Shown here piece by piece: positions 43,135-51,959 of a stretch of DNA of 64,000 bases. The stretch comes from Streptomyces antnestii (GTDB taxonomy: Bacteria; Actinomycetota; Actinomycetes; Streptomycetales; Streptomycetaceae). Where the stretch lies: assembly GCF_004005495.1 (NCBI RefSeq), contig NZ_RZYA01000004.1, positions 248,001 through 312,000 of the forward strand, read 5' to 3'. Position numbers and translations under genes: made by a program. Under the pieces are notes generated by a model. The model searched no databases. It saw nothing but the letters and a program-made list of their open reading frames with translations, and was not told the DNA's origin. The first letter of the stretch is position 1, and every line of letters begins with the position of its first letter.

Positions 43135-43385
43135 GCCATCGTCACCGCCATCGCATCGCCTACGCCCCGCCCGCCGACGACACCCTCGCGAAGATGGCGG
43201 AGCCGGAGCCCTTCCGGGCGGAACTGGAACGCACCCTCGGGGTCGACCCGTACGGGCACGGGTCCCTCCCCATCGGCCGGTGGGCGGACCGCAGGGAGGC
43301 GACCGTGCGCGGCGTCATCGTCCGGTACTACGTCTCCGGCTCGATCCTGGCCGTGACGGTGGTACGGCTCATCCCGGAGCCGTGA
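43131..43385 (+). CDS. RelE/ParE-like small protein, candidate toxin
   Basis: 84 residues from GTG 43131, which overlaps the upstream stop. Basic N-terminus (SHRHRHRIAYAPP), a helix pair, and a C-terminal RGVIVRYYVSGSILAVTVVRLI strand pattern typical of the RelE/ParE fold. It would be an mRNA interferase or gyrase inhibitor if active; key catalytic residues of RelE are not clearly preserved. The longer frame from 42816 is rejected because it spans the antitoxin gene. Its stop lies in a 12-base tandem repeat. Confidence 0.55.
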   Translation: MSHRHRHRIAYAPPADDTLAKMAEPEPFRAELERTLGVDPYGHGSLPIGRWADRREATVRGVIVRYYVSGSILAVTVVRLIPEP

Positions 43386-43429
43386 CCGCGGCCGCGACCA
43401 GGGCTGTGACCAGGGTCGTGACGCGGGTC
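43382..43429 (+). repeat. 12-bp tandem repeat, four units, at the toxin-gene end
   Basis: Units 43382-43393, 43394-43405, 43406-43417 and 43418-43429 begin G(T/C)GAC and share GACC-GGG; unit one contains the TGA stop (43383-43385), and unit four overlaps the stop of the convergent VOC gene. Similarity is imperfect in units one and four. Confidence 0.5.
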
Positions 43430-43862
43430 AGCTCGCGTGCTGCTCGGCGAGCAGTTCGTGCAGCGGCTGCTCGGCGCGCTTGCGGTACTCCTGCACCGCC
43501 CAGCCGTTGCCGTCCGGGTCGGTGAAGTACATGAACGTGCCGCCGTCGTCGGGCGCGTACTGCTGGGGCTCCGAGACGTCGACGCCGCGCGCCGTCAGCT
43601 CCGCGTGGGCCTTCTTGATGTCCGCCACCACGAGCTGCAGTCCGTGGTACGTGCCCGGCTCCGGGGTGCCCGTGGGGTTCGGGACGCCCTGGGCGAGATT
43701 GACCGAGCAGCCGGATCCGGGCGGGGTGAGCTGGACGATCCGGACGCCCGGCATCACCTCGCGGTCCACGTCGACCGAGAATCCGACCCGGTTCGCGTAG
43801 AAGTCCTTCGCGCGGTCCATGTCGGTGACGGGCAGTTGAATCACTTCCAGGGTCATGTCCAT
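43428..43862 (-). CDS. VOC (glyoxalase/bleomycin-resistance) family protein, paralogue 1
   Basis: 144 residues from ATG 43860-43862; an in-frame ATG at 43854-43856 is possible. The betaalphabetabetabeta fold is recognisable: LEVIQLPVTDMDRAKDFYANRVGF, GCSVNLAQG, LQLVVADIKKAHAELTARGV and FMYFTDPDGNGWAVQEY. Such proteins are isomerases, dioxygenases or drug-binding proteins. It has 55-60 percent-like similarity by eye to the second VOC protein at 47244; substrate unknown. Confidence 0.85.
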   Translation of the reverse strand: MDMTLEVIQLPVTDMDRAKDFYANRVGFSVDVDREVMPGVRIVQLTPPGSGCSVNLAQGVPNPTGTPEPGTYHGLQLVVADIKKAHAELTARGVDVSEPQQYAPDDGGTFMYFTDPDGNGWAVQEYRKRAEQPLHELLAEQHAS

Positions 43863-43927
43863 CCCCCCACCCTCGGGGGCGGCGGGCCCGTCTGCCACTT
43901 GGCGCAGCGGGAAGTCACCCGTCCGGG

Positions 43928-44959
43928 TCACAGGTACGCCGGGGACACCGCCGCCTTCGTCAGGAGACGCGGGGTGCCCGTGCCGTCCGCGGGGACCGTG
44001 TAGAGGTCCGCGCCGTAGTCGCCCGGCAGCGCGTAGGTCAGGGTGTGCGCGTCGCTCCACACCGCCTGGTCGTCGACGCTGCGGGTCTCCGCGAGGGGCG
44101 TCTCCCGGAGGGTGCGCAGGTCGAGTACGTACAGCCGCCACGGGGCGTCCGCCGGGAGGCCCTTCACGCGCTTCTTGTACGCGACGCGGGTGCCGTCGGG
44201 GGACAGGGACGGGCACTCCACGTTCGCGTGGACGGTGGTCAGGGTGCGGGTGCGCAGGTCGCCCCGGACGAGGTACGTCCGGCCGTGCGTCGCCAGCGTC
44301 GCGTAGAAGTGGCGGTCGTCCGCGGCGAACGTGACGCCCCAGAAGTTGCTGTCGGCCGCCCGGTAGGTCCTGCCCTCCTTGACGACCCGGAAGTCCTCCA
44401 GGGTGGGGGTGAGGCGGCCCGTGCGGGTGTCGACGATCGCCGCGCGCGTGGAGAAGTTCGTCCCCGCGTAGCTGTCGCCGCCCACGAACACCGTCCATGC
44501 CGCGTACCGCCCGCTCGGCGAGACGCGGGCCCGCGACGGGATGCCCGGCAGCGCGTAGTGCGCCTTCTCCTTCAGCCGCCCGTCCAGGACACGTGCCGTG
44601 TACGTGTCCTGCATCGCGCCCCGGTTCGCCGAGAGGCAGACGGCCGTGCCCGAAGCGGCGTAGAAACGCAGGCACTTGACGCCGGACGCGGTGCGGGGCG
44701 CGTCGGGGCGGCCCGCCGGGACCGTGGTGAGTTCGTCCCGGTGCGGGCCCCACGCCATGTTGCGGAAGACGAGGCGGCGGGGGGTGCCGGTGGCTTCGGC
44801 GGGCAGCGTCACCCGGCCCGCCGTGATCCTCGGGCCGCCCGGCCGGGCCTGGTCCCTGCGGTCGGACCGGGCCGCCGCGTGCCAGACCGACGCGGTGGCC
44901 ACGGCCGCCAGGGCGATGACCGCGGCGGCCAGGACGAGGAGCCTGTTGCGTGTCGTCAT
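43928..44959 (-). CDS. Membrane-anchored beta-propeller protein (TolB/PD40-like)
   Basis: 343 residues. A single N-terminal membrane helix (about 6-28), then repeated blades with SPSGRYAAW, SPDGTRVAYKK and LYTVPADGTG motifs, typical of TolB/PD40 propellers. Extracytoplasmic; function unknown. It is last in an operon with the MFS transporter (ATGA overlap at 44956-44959) and a phosphoesterase, perhaps binding a lipid or cell-wall ligand. Confidence 0.78.
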   Translation of the reverse strand: MTTRNRLLVLAAAVIALAAVATASVWHAAARSDRRDQARPGGPRITAGRVTLPAEATGTPRRLVFRNMAWGPHRDELTTVPAGRPDAPRTASGVKCLRFYAASGTAVCLSANRGAMQDTYTARVLDGRLKEKAHYALPGIPSRARVSPSGRYAAWTVFVGGDSYAGTNFSTRAAIVDTRTGRLTPTLEDFRVVKEGRTYRAADSNFWGVTFAADDRHFYATLATHGRTYLVRGDLRTRTLTTVHANVECPSLSPDGTRVAYKKRVKGLPADAPWRLYVLDLRTLRETPLAETRSVDDQAVWSDAHTLTYALPGDYGADLYTVPADGTGTPRLLTKAAVSPAYL

Positions 44960-46254
44960 GCGGGTGCTGCCTCCGTGGGGGTGGGGGTGCCGGGGCGGAA
45001 CGCGCAGGCCACGGCCGCTCCGGCGGCCAGCAGCACCGCGGCCGTGCCGAGCGCCGTGCGGTCGCCCCACGCGGTCCAGGCGGCGCCGAAACCGATGGAG
45101 CAGACGAACCGGGCCAGCGCCTGGCCGGTCTGGACGACGGCGAGCCCCGACGAGCGCAGCTCCGGCGGGATGGCGGTGGACGCGGCGGCCATCAGGACGC
45201 CGTCCGTCGCCGCGTAGAAGCCGCCGTGCAGGGCCAGGACGACGTAGGGCAGGGCGGTGCCGTGCCACGGCGAGAGCAGCAGGCCGTACGCGACGAGGAG
45301 CGCGGCGTGGCCGGCGAGGAACACGCGCCAGCCGCCCACGCGGTCGGCGAGCCTGCCCAGGGGCGCGGCGAGCAGCAGGAACGCGGCCGCCGTGCCGAGC
45401 GGGAGCAGCGCGAACCACTGGTCGGGGACGCCGAGCCGGCGCTGGAGCAGCAGGTAGACGAAGGAGTCGCTGACGGTGGCGAGGCCGAGGAGCAGGGCAC
45501 ACACGGTGGTGCGGCGGACCTCGCGGCGGCGCAGGAGCGCGAGCGCGGACCGGAAGGTGGGGCGCGGGGGAGCGTCGTGCGCGGCGGGCTCGTGCGGCTC
45601 CTGCCGGTGGCGCGGTACGAACAGCAGCAGGACCAGGACGCCCGTGGCCGCGACGCAGAAGCTGACGGTGAAGACCGCGTCGTAGCCGTCCGTCGTCGCG
45701 CGCAGGATCAGGAAAGCGGCGAGCGGGCCGAGGAGGGCGCCGGTGGTGTCCATCGCCCGGTGGACGCCGAACGCCCTGCCGCGGGTGGCCGGGGTGCTGC
45801 TGAGGGAGATCAGGGCGTCCCTGGGCGCCGTGCGCAGGCCCTTGCCGGTGCGGTCGGCGGCCAGGACCATGCCGATGGTGGGGAGCGTGGTGGCCAGCAG
45901 GAGCAGGGGTTTGCAGAGCGCCGAGAGTCCGTAGCCGAGCAGGGCGACGCTCTTGTGGCGGCCGCCTCCCCGGTCCGCGAGGTGTCCGCCCACGAGGCGG
46001 ACGAGGGCCGAGAAGCCGTTGTAGACGCCGTCCAGGAGGCCGAAGCCGAGAGGGGAGAGGCCGAGTCCCGCGACGAGGTAGAGCGGCAGGACCGCGGTGA
46101 CCATCTCGGACGAGACGTCGGTGATCAGGCTGACCGTGCCGAGGGCCAGGACCGTGGGGGCGAGCGCGGTGCCGCGCCGCCCGGCCGGTGGCCGGGCGGC
46201 GGGTTCCGCGGACGCCGTGGGAGAAGCTTGGTTACGGCTGTCCGCTACGTACAT
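44956..46254 (-). CDS. MFS transporter, 12-TM
   Basis: 432 residues, 12 predicted helices. N-terminal cytoplasmic tail rich in Ala and Pro, then APTVLALGTVSLITDVSSEMVTAVLPLYLVAGLGLSPLGFG and LADRGGGRHK (motif A), as in actinobacterial MFS proteins of unknown substrate. Start ATG 46252-46254 lies one base after the stop of the phosphoesterase gene, so they are cotranscribed; its stop overlaps the propeller gene start. Possibly exports or imports a product of the phosphoesterase. Confidence 0.87.
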   Translation of the reverse strand: MYVADSRNQASPTASAEPAARPPAGRRGTALAPTVLALGTVSLITDVSSEMVTAVLPLYLVAGLGLSPLGFGLLDGVYNGFSALVRLVGGHLADRGGGRHKSVALLGYGLSALCKPLLLLATTLPTIGMVLAADRTGKGLRTAPRDALISLSSTPATRGRAFGVHRAMDTTGALLGPLAAFLILRATTDGYDAVFTVSFCVAATGVLVLLLFVPRHRQEPHEPAAHDAPPRPTFRSALALLRRREVRRTTVCALLLGLATVSDSFVYLLLQRRLGVPDQWFALLPLGTAAAFLLLAAPLGRLADRVGGWRVFLAGHAALLVAYGLLLSPWHGTALPYVVLALHGGFYAATDGVLMAAASTAIPPELRSSGLAVVQTGQALARFVCSIGFGAAWTAWGDRTALGTAAVLLAAGAAVACAFRPGTPTPTEAAPA

Positions 46255-46255
46255 G

Positions 46256-47146
46256 TCACGGAGCCCAGATGCCCGTGATGTCCTTGCCGGACGCCGCGTT
46301 GCCCGCGTGCGGGAGGCCGTGCATGTCCTCCAGGGTGCGCAGGACGTCGTAGTGGTTGTAGGTGGTCGCCGAGGTGGCGCCGGGGGTCACCTGCTGGCCG
46401 TAGAGGACCGTCGGGATCTTGTTGCCGGCGAGGCGGTTGTCCTCGTCGAAGGTGACGACGAGGAGGCTGTTGTGCGTCTTCGCCCAGGTCGCGTAGGCGG
46501 AGAGGTTGTTCTTGAGCCAGGTGTCACCGGTCGACACCGAGCAGTCGTGCATGTCGCTGCACAGGTCGGGGACCACGAAGGAGACCTGGGGGAGCGTCGA
46601 GTAGTCCGTGGGGAACTGGGCGAACGTCTTCGCCGTGGAGGTCGGGACGTTGCTGAAACCGAACCACGGGTTGTGCTTGCGGGCGTACTTTCCGGACGAG
46701 CAGGTGGTCGAACCCTGGCTCGGGAGGCCCTCGTTGTAGCTGCCCCAGGTCTTGCCCGCGGCGATCAGCTCGGAGGCCAGGCTGGGCTGCGAGGAGAAGC
46801 CGGGCGTGTAGCAGCTGTCGTCCGTGATGCCCTGGGTCGAGCCGGAGAACAGCGCGAAGTAGTTCGGCTGGCTCGGGTGGGTGAGCGCGTAGGACGCGGT
46901 GAGGTTGGCGCCGTTCGTCTTGAGGCTGTTGATGTACGGGGCGCTGGAGGAGCCGATCACCTGGTCGTAGGCGTGGTTCTCGAAGACCACGACGACGGTG
47001 TGGTCCGGGGTCGGGACGCCGGCCGCGGCCTGCGCGGACGAGCCGCCGACTCCGGACCAGAGCGCGACCGCCGTGGCGGTCAGGGCGAAGGCGGACGCGA
47101 GCGCTGCGGCGCGGCCGCTGCGGAACAGTGATGATCTGCCGAGCAC
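46256..47146 (-). CDS. Secreted phosphoesterase (acid phosphatase/phospholipase C-like)
   Basis: 296 residues from GTG 47144-47146, with GGAGG seven bases upstream. Signal peptide ends near AQAAAG (about residue 40). The VVVFENHAYDQVIGSSSAPYINSL opening, TASYALTHPSQPNYFALFSG and LVVTFDEDN match the alkaline-phosphatase-superfamily phosphoesterases of the AcpA/phospholipase C kind. Cleaves phosphate esters outside the cell; natural substrate unknown. First gene of a three-gene operon. Confidence 0.88.
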   Translation of the reverse strand: MLGRSSLFRSGRAAALASAFALTATAVALWSGVGGSSAQAAAGVPTPDHTVVVVFENHAYDQVIGSSSAPYINSLKTNGANLTASYALTHPSQPNYFALFSGSTQGITDDSCYTPGFSSQPSLASELIAAGKTWGSYNEGLPSQGSTTCSSGKYARKHNPWFGFSNVPTSTAKTFAQFPTDYSTLPQVSFVVPDLCSDMHDCSVSTGDTWLKNNLSAYATWAKTHNSLLVVTFDEDNRLAGNKIPTVLYGQQVTPGATSATTYNHYDVLRTLEDMHGLPHAGNAASGKDITGIWAP

Positions 47147-47243
47147 GTGAGACCTCCGGTGGGGGGAGACGGCGGCGGTGCGGGTAGAGCATGCACACGC
47201 CAAGATGCCCTTGTCTCACGCCCATGTGAAGGGGCAGTGAACC

Positions 47244-47675
47244 TCAGCGTTCGGCGAGGGGAGCCGGCGCCTGCTGCACGGTCCAGCCGTTGCCGTCCGG
47301 GTCGGTGAAGAACATGAACGAGTTCCACACGTCCCCCGCCCCCTCCTCCCAGCCCGTGGCCCCCGCGTGCTGCACCGGACTCACGTCCACGCCCCGCTCC
47401 ACCAGCTCCGCGCGCGCCGCGGCGATGTCCGTCACGCACAGCTGGAGCCCGGTGAGGGATCCCGGTGCCATCGGCGCCTGCCCCGGCGCGCCCGGCATGC
47501 CCTGCAGCAGGGAGATCGAACAGCGCGAGCCCGGCGGCGTCAGCTGCACGACGCGGATGCCCTCCGCGACCACCTGGTCCACGTCGACCCCGAACCCGAC
47601 CTGTTTCACGTAGAAGTCCTTCGCCCGGTCCACGTCCGTGACGGGCACGACGACCACTTCGAGGGTCCATTCCAT
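47244..47675 (-). CDS. VOC family protein, paralogue 2
   Basis: 143 residues from ATG 47673-47675 (MEWTLEV), chosen because GGGAG stands upstream; a longer ATG at 47687 has none. LEVVVVPVTDVDRAKDFYVKQVGFGVDVD and FMFFTDPDGNGWTVQQ match paralogue 1 closely, so the two probably arose by duplication. Function unknown; fosmidomycin/bleomycin-resistance-like proteins and isomerases share this fold. Confidence 0.85.
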   Translation of the reverse strand: MEWTLEVVVVPVTDVDRAKDFYVKQVGFGVDVDQVVAEGIRVVQLTPPGSRCSISLLQGMPGAPGQAPMAPGSLTGLQLCVTDIAAARAELVERGVDVSPVQHAGATGWEEGAGDVWNSFMFFTDPDGNGWTVQQAPAPLAER

Positions 47676-47784
47676 GGGTGCTCCCATCCAGCTGCGCGGA
47701 GCGGGTGGCGTGCGCCCCCGCTCTTCTGATGCTCTCGTCGAAGGAGAGACCCCGCACGCGGGCGGAAGTCATCGGCGAAGCCTC

Positions 47785-47992
47785 AGGGCCTGTCCGGCGG
47801 ATCATGCCGGGGTCGCGGGGTCGTCGGTTGCCAACTCCCCCACGCTCGGCTGCGCTCGCGCGGGGGGACCCCCATCGCGTTGTCGCCCTTGTCGCCCTCC
47901 TCCGCCTTGCAGCCGCACGCAACAGACCCCGCTCGCCTGCACAGATTGTTTCCGGCAACCTGAAACCGGCCTGATCCGCCGGACAGGCCCTA
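47785..47992. mobile_element. MITE-like element with 20-bp terminal inverted repeats
   Basis: Left end 47785-47804 and right end 47973-47992 are perfect inverted repeats (AGGGCCTGTCCGGCGGATCA); a further five bases match after one mismatch. The 208-base body contains no ORF of note and a hairpin-prone GC-rich core. It ends 39 bases before the glnE ATG. No target-site duplication could be made out. A hairpin with nearly the same right end stands at the panB stop codon. Confidence 0.65.
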
Positions 47993-48031
47993 GGCTCAGG
48001 ACGAGTGTGTGATCGAACAGGAGGACCTGCG

Positions 48032-51025
48032 ATGTCGGTGCCGCAAGGGCGCAGGAGCAGTACGTTCACACGGCTGCTGCGGCACGGTTTCACGGATCCC
48101 TCCGCCGCCGAGCGGCTCCTGGACACGCCCGACCTGTCGGCCGTGCGCTCCGACCCGCTGCTCCTCGACGCCCTGGGCGCCACCGCCGACCCGGATCTGG
48201 CCCTCCACGGGCTCGTGCGGCTCGTCGAGGCGCAGGACGGTGACCCCGAGCGCCGCGAACTCCTCGACACGCTCCTCACGGCCAAGCCGCTGCGCGACCG
48301 GCTCCTCGGGGTCCTCGGCGCGTCCGAGGCGCTCGCCGACCATCTGGCCCGGCACCCGCTGGACTGGCAGGCCCTCGTCACGTACGAGCCGTCCGACCTG
48401 CACCCCGGTGTCGAGGAGTTCGAGCGGGGCCTCGCGGACGCCGCCGACCCGGTCTCGCTGCGGGTCTCGTACCGGCGCTGCCTCCTGTCGATCGCCGCGC
48501 GCGATGTCTGCGGCACCACCGACATAGCGCAGACGGCCGCCGAACTCGCCGACCTGGCCACCGCCACCCTGCGCGCGGCCCTCGCCATCGCGCAGACGGA
48601 CGCGCCCGCGGACGCCGCGCTGTGCCGGCTCGCGGTCATCGCGATGGGCAAGTGCGGCGGCCACGAACTCAACTACGTCTCCGACGTGGACGTCATCTTC
48701 GTCGGCGAGGCCGCCGACGGCGCCGACGAGGGCAAGGCGCTGCAGGCCGCGACCCGGCTCGCCTCGCACATGATGCGGATCTGCTCCGAGACGACGATCG
48801 AGGGGACCATCTGGCCCGTCGACGCCAACCTCCGGCCCGAGGGCCGCAACGGCCCCCTCGTGCGCACCCTGTCCTCCCACCTCGCCTACTACCAGCGGTG
48901 GGCCAAGACCTGGGAGTTCCAGGCCCTGCTCAAGGCGCGCCCCGTCGCCGGCGACCTCCCGCTCGGCGAGGAGTACGTCCGTACGCTCGCGCCGCTCGTC
49001 TGGCAGGCCGCCGAGCGCGAGAACTTCGTGCCCGACGTGCAGAAGATGCGCAAGCGCGTCGTCGAGAACATCCCCGCCGGCGAGCTCGACCGCGAGCTGA
49101 AGCTGGGGCCCGGCGGCCTGCGCGACGTCGAATTCGCCGTGCAGCTCCTGCAGTTGGTGCACGGCAGGGCCGACCTGTCGCTGCGCAGCGGCACCACCCT
49201 CGACGCGCTTGCCGCGCTCGCCGACGGCGGGTACGTCGGGCGGGTCGACGCCGTCCAGCTCGACGACGCCTACCGGTTCCTGCGCACCCTCGAACACCGC
49301 ATCCAGCTCTACCGGCTGCGGCGCACGCACCTCGTCCCCGAGGACGACGCGGACCTGCGGCGCACCGGGCGCTCCATGGGCATGCGCACCGAGCCGATCA
49401 CCGAACTCCACCGGGCCTGGCGCCGCCACACCTCGGTCGTGCGCCGCCTGCACGAGAAGCTCTTCTACCGGCCGCTGCTCGACGCCGTGGCCCAACTCGC
49501 GCCCGGCGAGACGCGGTTGAGCACGGGCGCCGCGCGCGAACGGCTCGTGGCCCTCGGGTACGCCGACCCGAGCGCGGCGCTGCGCCACCTGGAGGCGCTG
49601 GCCTCCGGCGTGTCCCGCAAGGCGGCGATCCAGCGGACGCTCCTGCCGGTGCTGCTCGGCTGGTTCGCCGACTCCGCCGACCCGGACGCCGGGCTGCTCA
49701 ACTTCCGCAAGGTGTCGGACGCGCTCGGCAAGACGCCCTGGTACCTGCGGCTGCTGCGGGACGAGGGCGCGGCGGCGGAGAACCTGGCCCGTGTCCTGTC
49801 GGCGGGCCGGCTCGCCCCCGACCTGCTGATGCGCGCGCCCGAAGCCGTCGCCCTCCTCGGTGACCAGCGGGGCCTCGAACCGCGCGGGCACGCCCAGTTG
49901 GAGCAGGAGGTGCTCGCCGCGGTGGGCCGCGCCGACGGCGCCGAACAGGCCGTCGCGGCGGCCCGTGGCGTACGGCGGCGGGAACTGTTCCGTACGTCGG
50001 CCGCCGACATCATCGCCTCCTACGGCACCGAGGACACGCCCGCCGAGGCCGACCAGGGCGCCCTGGTGGACCGGGTCGGCGGGGCCGTCTCCGACCTCAC
50101 GGCCGCGACGCTCGCCGGGACGCTGCGCGCCGTCGTGCGCGAGGGGTGGGGCGACGAACTGCCCACCCGGTTCGCGATCATCGCCATGGGGCGCTTCGGC
50201 GGCCACGAGCTGGGCTACGGCTCCGACGCCGACGTGCTGTTCGTCCACGAGCCGCGCGAGGGTGTCGACGACCACCAGGCCGCCAAGGCCGCGCACCGCG
50301 TCGTCTCCGAGATGCAGCGGCTGCTCGCCCTGCCGAGCGCGGACCCGCCGCTCCTCATCGACGCGGACCTGCGTCCGGAGGGGAAGTCGGGGCCGCTCGT
50401 GCGGAGCCTCAAGTCCTACGAGGCGTACTACCGCCGGTGGTCCCTGGTGTGGGAGTCGCAGGCGCTCCTGCGGGCCGAACCCGTCGCGGGCGACCTGGAT
50501 CTGGGCCGCGCCTTCATCGACCTGATCGACCCGCTCCGCTACCCCGCGGAGGGCCTCGGCGAGGACGCCGTGCGCGAGATCCGGCGGCTCAAGGCGCGCA
50601 TGGAGTCGGAGCGGCTGCCGCGCGGCGCCGACCCGACGCTGCACACCAAGCTGGGCCGCGGCGGGCTTTCCGACGTCGAGTGGACCGTGCAGCTCATGCA
50701 GCTCCAGCAAGGGTGGGCGGAGCCGGGGCTGCGCACGACCCGCACCCGGGAGGCGCTGGCCGCGGCGTGCGCGGCGGAGCTGATCCCGGCGGAGGAGGCG
50801 GCGATCCTGGACGAGGCGTGGGTCATGGCGTCCCGCGTGCGCGGCGCGGTCATGCTGGTGCGCGGCCGCCCGGGCGACACGTTCCCGTCCGACGGCCGTG
50901 AGCTCGCGGCGGTGGGCCGCTACCTGGGCTACGACCCCGGCCACGTCGGCGACATGCTGGACGACTACCGCCGGGCCACACGCCGAGCCCGAGCCATCAT
51001 GGAGGAACGCTTCTACGGGGCGTAG
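48032..51025 (+). CDS. glnE: Bifunctional glutamine-synthetase adenylyltransferase/deadenylase
   Basis: 997 residues from ATG 48032, with AGGAGG (48019-48024) upstream; an earlier GTG at 48005 is not needed. Two nucleotidyltransferase modules are present: MGKCGGHELNYVSDVDVIFV (about residue 213-232) and MGRFGGHELGYGSDADVLFV (about residue 718), each with G-G-x-E-L and S-D-x-D, separated by regulatory and GlnD-like segments (GGLRDVEF, GGLSDVEW). The enzyme adenylylates and deadenylylates glutamine synthetase in response to glutamine and PII. The MITE-like element lies in its upstream region. Confidence 0.96.
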   Translation: MSVPQGRRSSTFTRLLRHGFTDPSAAERLLDTPDLSAVRSDPLLLDALGATADPDLALHGLVRLVEAQDGDPERRELLDTLLTAKPLRDRLLGVLGASEALADHLARHPLDWQALVTYEPSDLHPGVEEFERGLADAADPVSLRVSYRRCLLSIAARDVCGTTDIAQTAAELADLATATLRAALAIAQTDAPADAALCRLAVIAMGKCGGHELNYVSDVDVIFVGEAADGADEGKALQAATRLASHMMRICSETTIEGTIWPVDANLRPEGRNGPLVRTLSSHLAYYQRWAKTWEFQALLKARPVAGDLPLGEEYVRTLAPLVWQAAERENFVPDVQKMRKRVVENIPAGELDRELKLGPGGLRDVEFAVQLLQLVHGRADLSLRSGTTLDALAALADGGYVGRVDAVQLDDAYRFLRTLEHRIQLYRLRRTHLVPEDDADLRRTGRSMGMRTEPITELHRAWRRHTSVVRRLHEKLFYRPLLDAVAQLAPGETRLSTGAARERLVALGYADPSAALRHLEALASGVSRKAAIQRTLLPVLLGWFADSADPDAGLLNFRKVSDALGKTPWYLRLLRDEGAAAENLARVLSAGRLAPDLLMRAPEAVALLGDQRGLEPRGHAQLEQEVLAAVGRADGAEQAVAAARGVRRRELFRTSAADIIASYGTEDTPAEADQGALVDRVGGAVSDLTAATLAGTLRAVVREGWGDELPTRFAIIAMGRFGGHELGYGSDADVLFVHEPREGVDDHQAAKAAHRVVSEMQRLLALPSADPPLLIDADLRPEGKSGPLVRSLKSYEAYYRRWSLVWESQALLRAEPVAGDLDLGRAFIDLIDPLRYPAEGLGEDAVREIRRLKARMESERLPRGADPTLHTKLGRGGLSDVEWTVQLMQLQQGWAEPGLRTTRTREALAAACAAELIPAEEAAILDEAWVMASRVRGAVMLVRGRPGDTFPSDGRELAAVGRYLGYDPGHVGDMLDDYRRATRRARAIMEERFYGA

Positions 51026-51047
51026 CGCTCACGCGGGGGGCAGGTTC

Positions 51048-51067
51048 GAAAGGGGGCCGCCCCTTTC
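51048..51067 (+). terminator. Terminator hairpin of glnE
   Basis: GAAAGGGG (51048-51055) pairs with CCCCTTTC (51060-51067) around a four-base loop, 22 bases after the glnE stop codon. Confidence 0.7.
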
Positions 51068-51197
51068 ATCCCGCCGCGACGGCGCTCAGCCCCCACGGCC
51101 CTTCCCGGCGGTGCCGTGCCGCCCCAAGCCCTCCCCGAGCGCCGCCGGCACACCGCGCCGCAGGTGAGCGGCCCTCGCGGGGCCACCCATACCCCGG

Positions 51198-51809
51198 TCA
51201 AGCCAGAAGCAGCGCCCGCGCGTGGGCGATGAGTCCCGTGAGTGCCAGTTCGAAGGCCCTGTCCGGGCGGCCGGCGTCCATCGCCGCCAGCGCCTGCGTC
51301 AGGTGCGGCGTCGCCGTCGCGTCGGCCGGTTCCCACATCGTCTCCGGCGCCGCCAGGTCGAGCGCCGAGCCGAGTACGACGTTGTCCAGGCCGATGATCA
51401 CGGGCATCACGTCCGCCGGGGCGAACCCGGCATCCAGCAGGAGTTCCGCCGCGAGCTCGTACTGTTCGAGGACCCGCGGCGCCCGCACGGGCGACGTGGC
51501 GAGCAGCGGGATCGCCTTCGGATGGGCGGCGAAGGCGGCCCGGTAGGAGCGGGCCCAGACCGTCAGCGCCTCCTCCCAGGGCTGCCCGGGCGACGTGAGG
51601 GGCGTCGGGTCGATCGCTTCGCAGACGCGCTCACGTAGCAGCTCCACGATCCCGTCCCGGCCGTCCACATGGTGATACACGGATCCCGTCTGTACGCCGA
51701 GCTTCTTCGCGATCCGCGGGACGCTGAAGTCGCCCTTCTCGTCGACGAGTTCGAGCGCGGTCGTGGTGATCCGCTCCTTGTCCAGCAGCGGCTTGCTCGG
51801 CCGTCCCAT
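51198..51809 (-). CDS. TetR-family regulator with tetracycline-repressor-like C-terminal domain
   Basis: 203 residues from ATG 51807-51809. N-terminal HTH FSVPRIAKKLGVQTGSVYHHVDGRDGIVELL. The C-terminal segment (WEEALTVWARSYRAAFAAHP, GLDNVVLGSAL) resembles the TetR_C_1-like ligand domain. It is divergent from the amino-acid permease gene over 150 bases containing a CGAAACC/GGTTTCG inverted repeat, so it probably represses that gene and itself in response to a substrate of the permease or amidohydrolase. Confidence 0.88.
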   Translation of the reverse strand: MGRPSKPLLDKERITTTALELVDEKGDFSVPRIAKKLGVQTGSVYHHVDGRDGIVELLRERVCEAIDPTPLTSPGQPWEEALTVWARSYRAAFAAHPKAIPLLATSPVRAPRVLEQYELAAELLLDAGFAPADVMPVIIGLDNVVLGSALDLAAPETMWEPADATATPHLTQALAAMDAGRPDRAFELALTGLIAHARALLLA

Positions 51810-51864
51810 CGTGCGCTCTCCGAATCTGAGGTCTTCCCGAATGCCCAAACGGAGGCTACATTGC

Positions 51865-51889
51865 CGAAACCGAAAGCCTTTAGGTTTCG
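51865..51889. promoter_or_regulatory. Candidate operator between TetR and permease genes
   Basis: CGAAACC (51865-51871) and GGTTTCG (51883-51889) are a perfect seven-base inverted repeat with an 11-base spacer, placed in the divergent promoter region. Confidence 0.5.
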
Positions 51890-51959
51890 CTTCCCGGCCC
51901 CCGGGACGACGCCTCCGGGACACTCGTCCCTCCCGTCGCAAGAAGGGCTTCCCCTCCCC

